From: Rufibacter hautae
Lineage (GTDB): Bacteria > Bacteroidota > Bacteroidia > Cytophagales > Hymenobacteraceae
NCBI RefSeq assembly: GCF_008271695.1
Contig: NZ_VKKY01000001.1
Location: 434,001-498,000, forward strand
Length of the DNA stretch: 64,000 nt
Direction of reading: 5' to 3'
Made by a program: the position numbers and the translations under genes. Every line of letters begins with the position of its first letter. Within the stretch, counting starts at the first letter, position 1. This document shows positions 61,057-64,000 of this stretch, one piece after another. Under the pieces are notes generated by a model that saw only the letters and a program-made list of their open reading frames with translations, had not been told where the DNA came from and made no database searches.

Positions 61057-63744
61057 TTACGGTTGCATGTTATTCAATAACTGTTCCAAACTGTACTCAT
61101 CCGGAATTAAAACTTCGCGGGCCTTACTGCCTTCAAACGGACCCACCACGCCGGCGGCCTCTAACTGGTCAATCAAGCGGCCAGCCCGGTTATAACCCAG
61201 TTTCAGACGGCGCTGCAAAAGCGAAGTACTTCCCTGCTGGTGCGTGACCACAATGCGGGCAGCCTCTTCAAACATCGCGTCTTTGTTGCTAGGGTCAAAC
61301 TCAGCTTTCTCGTTGCCGCTCTCGTCGCCCAGGAACTCCGGCAACAGATAAGCATCTGAATAGCCCTGCTGCTCGCCAATGAAATCACAGATGCGGTCTA
61401 CCTCTGGGGTATCCACAAACGCGCACTGCACTCTGATCAGGTCTGAACCCAAGGAGAACAACATATCACCCTGGCCAATCAACTGGTCGGCGCCGCCGGT
61501 ATCCAGGATGGTGCGGGAGTCAATCTTAGACGTTACTTTGAAAGAGATCCGCGCCGGGAAGTTGGCTTTGATGATACCCGTGATCACGTTCACCGATGGA
61601 CGCTGCGTGGCTACCACCAAGTGAATACCGATAGCCCGGGCCAGCTGCGCCAGACGCGCGATAGGCGTTTCCACCTCTTTACCCGCCGTCATCATCAAGT
61701 CGGCCAACTCGTCAATCACCAGCACGATGTACGGCATGAACTTGTGGCCTTTCTTAGGGTTCAGACGGCGCTCCACAAACTTAAGGTTGTATTCCTTCAG
61801 GTTCCGGCAACCGGCGTTTTTCAAGAGATCATAGCGCTGGTCCATCTCCATACAGAGCGAGTTCAGCGTGTTTACTACCTTTTTGGTATCGGTGATGATG
61901 GCTTCGTCAGTGTCGGGCAGTTTGGCCAGGAAGTGCCGCTCAATCTTATTGAACAGTGATAATTCCACCTTCTTAGGGTCAACCAACACAAACTTCAATT
62001 GCGAAGGATGGCGCTTGTACAGCAGCGAGGTCAAGATCGCGTTCAGACCTACCGATTTACCTTGACCCGTGGCCCCCGCCATAAGTAAGTGGGGCATTTT
62101 GGCCAAATCAGTAATAAACACCTCGTTGGTGATGGTTTTCCCGAAGGCGATGGGCAGTTCCATCTCGCTCTTCATGAACTTCTCGGTGCTCAGGATGGCC
62201 TTGATGGGCACCATCTCCTTTTTCTTGTTCGGCACCTCAATCCCGATGGTTCCTTTGCCCGGAATTGGGGCAATGATCCGGATTCCCAAGGCGGCTAAAC
62301 TCAGGGCGATGTCATCTTCCAAGCTCTTAATCTTGGAAATCCGCACGCCGGCCTCCGGTACGATCTCGTACAGCGTCACAGTTGGCCCGATGGTCGCTTT
62401 GATGCTGGCAATCCCGATGTTGTAGTTCCCGAGGGTTTCTACAATGCGGTCTTTGTTGGCTTCCAGTTCTTCCTTGGTTACCTGTACTTTGGCCACGCCG
62501 TAGTCGGTGAGCAGGTCGATGGAAGGGTATTGATAACGCGGCAGGTCCAGCGTAGGGTCATAGTTTTCACTCACCGCCACATCGGCCTCTTCTTCCTCCA
62601 AATCTACATTGGCAATGGCCAGTTCTACTTCTTCCTCGGGTTCTTCCAACAGCACGTCATCGTCCTGCTCTACTTCCAGGGCCAGCGGCACGGAAGCCAA
62701 AGGCACGGCGGCTCTTGGCGTCACCGGTAACTCGTTCACGGAGAACAAATCTTCCTGCGGCTCTTCCAGTTCTTCCTCGTCATACTCCTCGTCGTCCTGG
62801 TCGTCATAGAACTCCTCGTCCTGGGGTTGCTCCTCCTCGTACTCCTCTTCCTCATCATCCGGTTCTTCCTGCTTTACCAGAAAAGGGGCCGGAAACGCCG
62901 GTTCTTCCTCCTGGGGCTCAAACGTACCAGAGGGGTTGGTAAGATGGTTCATGCCCGCCGAAGGCGAAGCGTATACGCCAGTTTCAGGTCTATTATCCAC
63001 GGCCGCCATAGCGGGCTTGGGCGCTGCAGTCTCCGTTTTAGGGAATCTTGGCCGGCCCAGCGTGGTGATGTTGAAGAAGAACATGACAAAGGCGATGAGC
63101 GCGAAGCCCATCAGAAGGCCGGTTCCCCAGCCCAAAAGGCTCTGCAGCCACAGCGCGGTCTCGTAGCCGATGCCGCCGCTCATGAAGCCGTACGTATCCG
63201 TAGCTTGGTTCAGGAGAACCAGGTAACCCGCGGTCACGCAACCCCACAGCAATCCGAAAAGGCACAGAGTGACCACAGAGGAAAGGGTGATGGACGTGCG
63301 GCGGAAAACGATTTTGTACCCGATGTAGAACACCACCGGCACAAAGAAGAACGAGGCGACCCCGAACCAGCGGTTGATGAAGTAATCAGAGATCCAGGCG
63401 CCAAAGAGACCCAGCCAGTTCTCAGACTCCAGCCCGGCGGCTTTCACATCCTCGGGGGTCACAGACTCCACAATGCTCTGGTCGGCGGTGCCGGTGAACA
63501 GGAACGAGACGAACGCGATGGTGAGGTACAGCGAGGACAGCAGGAAGAAAAACCCGATGAACAGCTGCAGCCGGCGGTCTTTTAGAAAGTTGAAGGATAA
63601 CTGGGGGGTGGGAAGCGACTTCTTGGGTTTGGCCTCTTTGGGGGCTTTATTTTCGGTCTTTCCTTTTGGTTCATTCTGAATCCTGGGCGCATTCTTAGGC
63701 CGCGGACCAGTCCCTACATCCCGTTTATATGTGTTCGTTGCCAT
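61057..63744 (-). CDS. ftsK: DNA translocase FtsK/SpoIIIE
   Basis: Starting at 63744 (MATNTYKRDVGTGPRPKN) the protein has 895 residues; the ATG at 63762 falls within or before the promoter box. Four membrane segments lie in the first 240 residues, then a very acidic linker (about 290-400). The motor domain follows with Walker A LMAGATGQGKSVGLNAIL, Walker B IVLVIDELADLMM and VVATQRPSVNVITG, and last the DNA-reading gamma domain (LLQRRLKLGYNRAGRLIDQLEAAGVVGP). It pumps DNA at the division septum and acts in chromosome dimer resolution. Confidence 0.96.
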   Translation of the reverse strand: MATNTYKRDVGTGPRPKNAPRIQNEPKGKTENKAPKEAKPKKSLPTPQLSFNFLKDRRLQLFIGFFFLLSSLYLTIAFVSFLFTGTADQSIVESVTPEDVKAAGLESENWLGLFGAWISDYFINRWFGVASFFFVPVVFYIGYKIVFRRTSITLSSVVTLCLFGLLWGCVTAGYLVLLNQATDTYGFMSGGIGYETALWLQSLLGWGTGLLMGFALIAFVMFFFNITTLGRPRFPKTETAAPKPAMAAVDNRPETGVYASPSAGMNHLTNPSGTFEPQEEEPAFPAPFLVKQEEPDDEEEEYEEEQPQDEEFYDDQDDEEYDEEELEEPQEDLFSVNELPVTPRAAVPLASVPLALEVEQDDDVLLEEPEEEVELAIANVDLEEEEADVAVSENYDPTLDLPRYQYPSIDLLTDYGVAKVQVTKEELEANKDRIVETLGNYNIGIASIKATIGPTVTLYEIVPEAGVRISKIKSLEDDIALSLAALGIRIIAPIPGKGTIGIEVPNKKKEMVPIKAILSTEKFMKSEMELPIAFGKTITNEVFITDLAKMPHLLMAGATGQGKSVGLNAILTSLLYKRHPSQLKFVLVDPKKVELSLFNKIERHFLAKLPDTDEAIITDTKKVVNTLNSLCMEMDQRYDLLKNAGCRNLKEYNLKFVERRLNPKKGHKFMPYIVLVIDELADLMMTAGKEVETPIARLAQLARAIGIHLVVATQRPSVNVITGIIKANFPARISFKVTSKIDSRTILDTGGADQLIGQGDMLFSLGSDLIRVQCAFVDTPEVDRICDFIGEQQGYSDAYLLPEFLGDESGNEKAEFDPSNKDAMFEEAARIVVTHQQGSTSLLQRRLKLGYNRAGRLIDQLEAAGVVGPFEGSKAREVLIPDEYSLEQLLNNMQP

Positions 63745-63759
63745 GCTGTCTCCAAACTT

Positions 63760-63767
63760 CAAATCTA
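63760..63767 (-). promoter_or_regulatory. Candidate -7 box of ftsK
   Basis: TAGATTTG fits TAnnTTTG and predicts a transcript start near 63754, which supports the ATG at 63744 over the one at 63762. Confidence 0.4.
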
Positions 63768-63828
63768 CACTATTCCGTTCAATAAGCCTTGAACAATTTA
63801 CCAGTATATGGTTTTCAAAATATAGTAT

Positions 63829-64000
63829 TTACCTGAGTAACCGCTCGTTAATCTGCCTTATCAATCCGGGCCCTTCGTAAATGAAACCGGTGTATAATTG
63901 CACCAAATCGGCCCCGGCCGAAAGCTTCTCCAGCGCATCCTCGGGGGTCATGATGCCGCCCACGCCCACAATCCTGATCTCCTGGGGCAGTTGCTGCCGC
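63829..64000 (-). CDS. pyrD: Dihydroorotate dehydrogenase, C-terminal end (runs off the window)
   Basis: The last 57 codons read [47 protein letters not shown] and then stop. This is the FMN-phosphate-binding and C-terminal end of a class 2 (quinone-dependent) dihydroorotate dehydrogenase. It is upstream of ftsK on the same strand with 84 bp between. The N-terminal membrane-binding part is outside. Confidence 0.9.
   Translation of the reverse strand, partial: RQQLPQEIRIVGVGGIMTPEDALEKLSAGADLVQLYTGFIYEGPGLIRQINERLLR

Overview
The window comes from a member of the Bacteroidota. The evidence is two SusC/SusD pairs, a hybrid two-component regulator, a fused lpxC-fabZ gene, a PorX regulator, a type IX secretion C-terminal tail on one enzyme, and TAnnTTTG-type -7 boxes. 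Gene content and order best fit the Cytophagales, probably Hymenobacteraceae (Rufibacter- or Nibribacter-like). The genus is inference.

Left edge (1-2062): the 5' end of porX, an HD-domain phosphohydrolase and a small unknown protein. Positions 2384-37224 hold a large polysaccharide utilisation locus, nearly all on the minus strand. It has two halves. The first (2384-10070) is a SusC/SusD pair with two TIG-domain surface glycan-binding lipoproteins and no enzyme; a plus-strand GH88 gene lies across a 1.5 kb gene-free gap from it. The second (12976-37224) carries GH3, GH74 (type IX secreted), GH95-like, an SGNH esterase, GH2, a small glycan-binding lipoprotein, a second SusD/SusC pair, GH31 with a PA14 insert, and a hybrid two-component regulator. 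GH74 endo-xyloglucanase, GH31 alpha-xylosidase, GH2 beta-galactosidase, GH95 fucosidase and GH3 beta-glucosidase together are what dismantling fucosylated xyloglucan requires, with the SGNH enzyme as a candidate de-acetylase. Xyloglucan is therefore the inferred substrate: GH74 would cut the backbone outside, SusCD would import the oligosaccharides, and the exo-enzymes would trim side chains and backbone in the periplasm.

From 37920 the window is housekeeping: lpxD, lpxC-fabZ, lpxA and an ABC ATPase (37920-41787); an erythromycin-esterase homologue and a DUF4197 lipoprotein; cinA, an E2 acyltransferase and an unknown anchored protein; valS; a ferredoxin beside an acyl-CoA reductase; a nucleoside phosphorylase; trhO; a NeuD-like acyltransferase; a multi-spanning membrane protein translationally coupled to a DUF2851 protein; pyrF, lolA, ftsK and the 3' end of pyrD. 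In many Bacteroidota porX, the HD gene and lpxD are close together (recalled, not checked), so the saccharide locus looks like an insertion into that neighbourhood.

The main structure not explained by genes is a dispersed family of about 26 intergenic palindromes of 33-45 bp (one composite copy spans 60), with arms like GTTTTAAGGCCTGATTTT and its complement. They sit in most longer gaps, often just after a stop codon, and in several gaps beside a separate ordinary terminator. None is present between 2141 and 12880, which covers the first SusC/SusD half and the AT-rich gap. Other non-coding elements are a 194 bp MITE-like element with a 4 bp target duplication, a perfect 26 bp inverted repeat, a 33 bp imperfect inverted repeat, a repeated leader motif upstream of valS and trhO, and a hairpin-rich leader before the first susC. 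No tRNA, rRNA, CRISPR array or transposase gene was seen.
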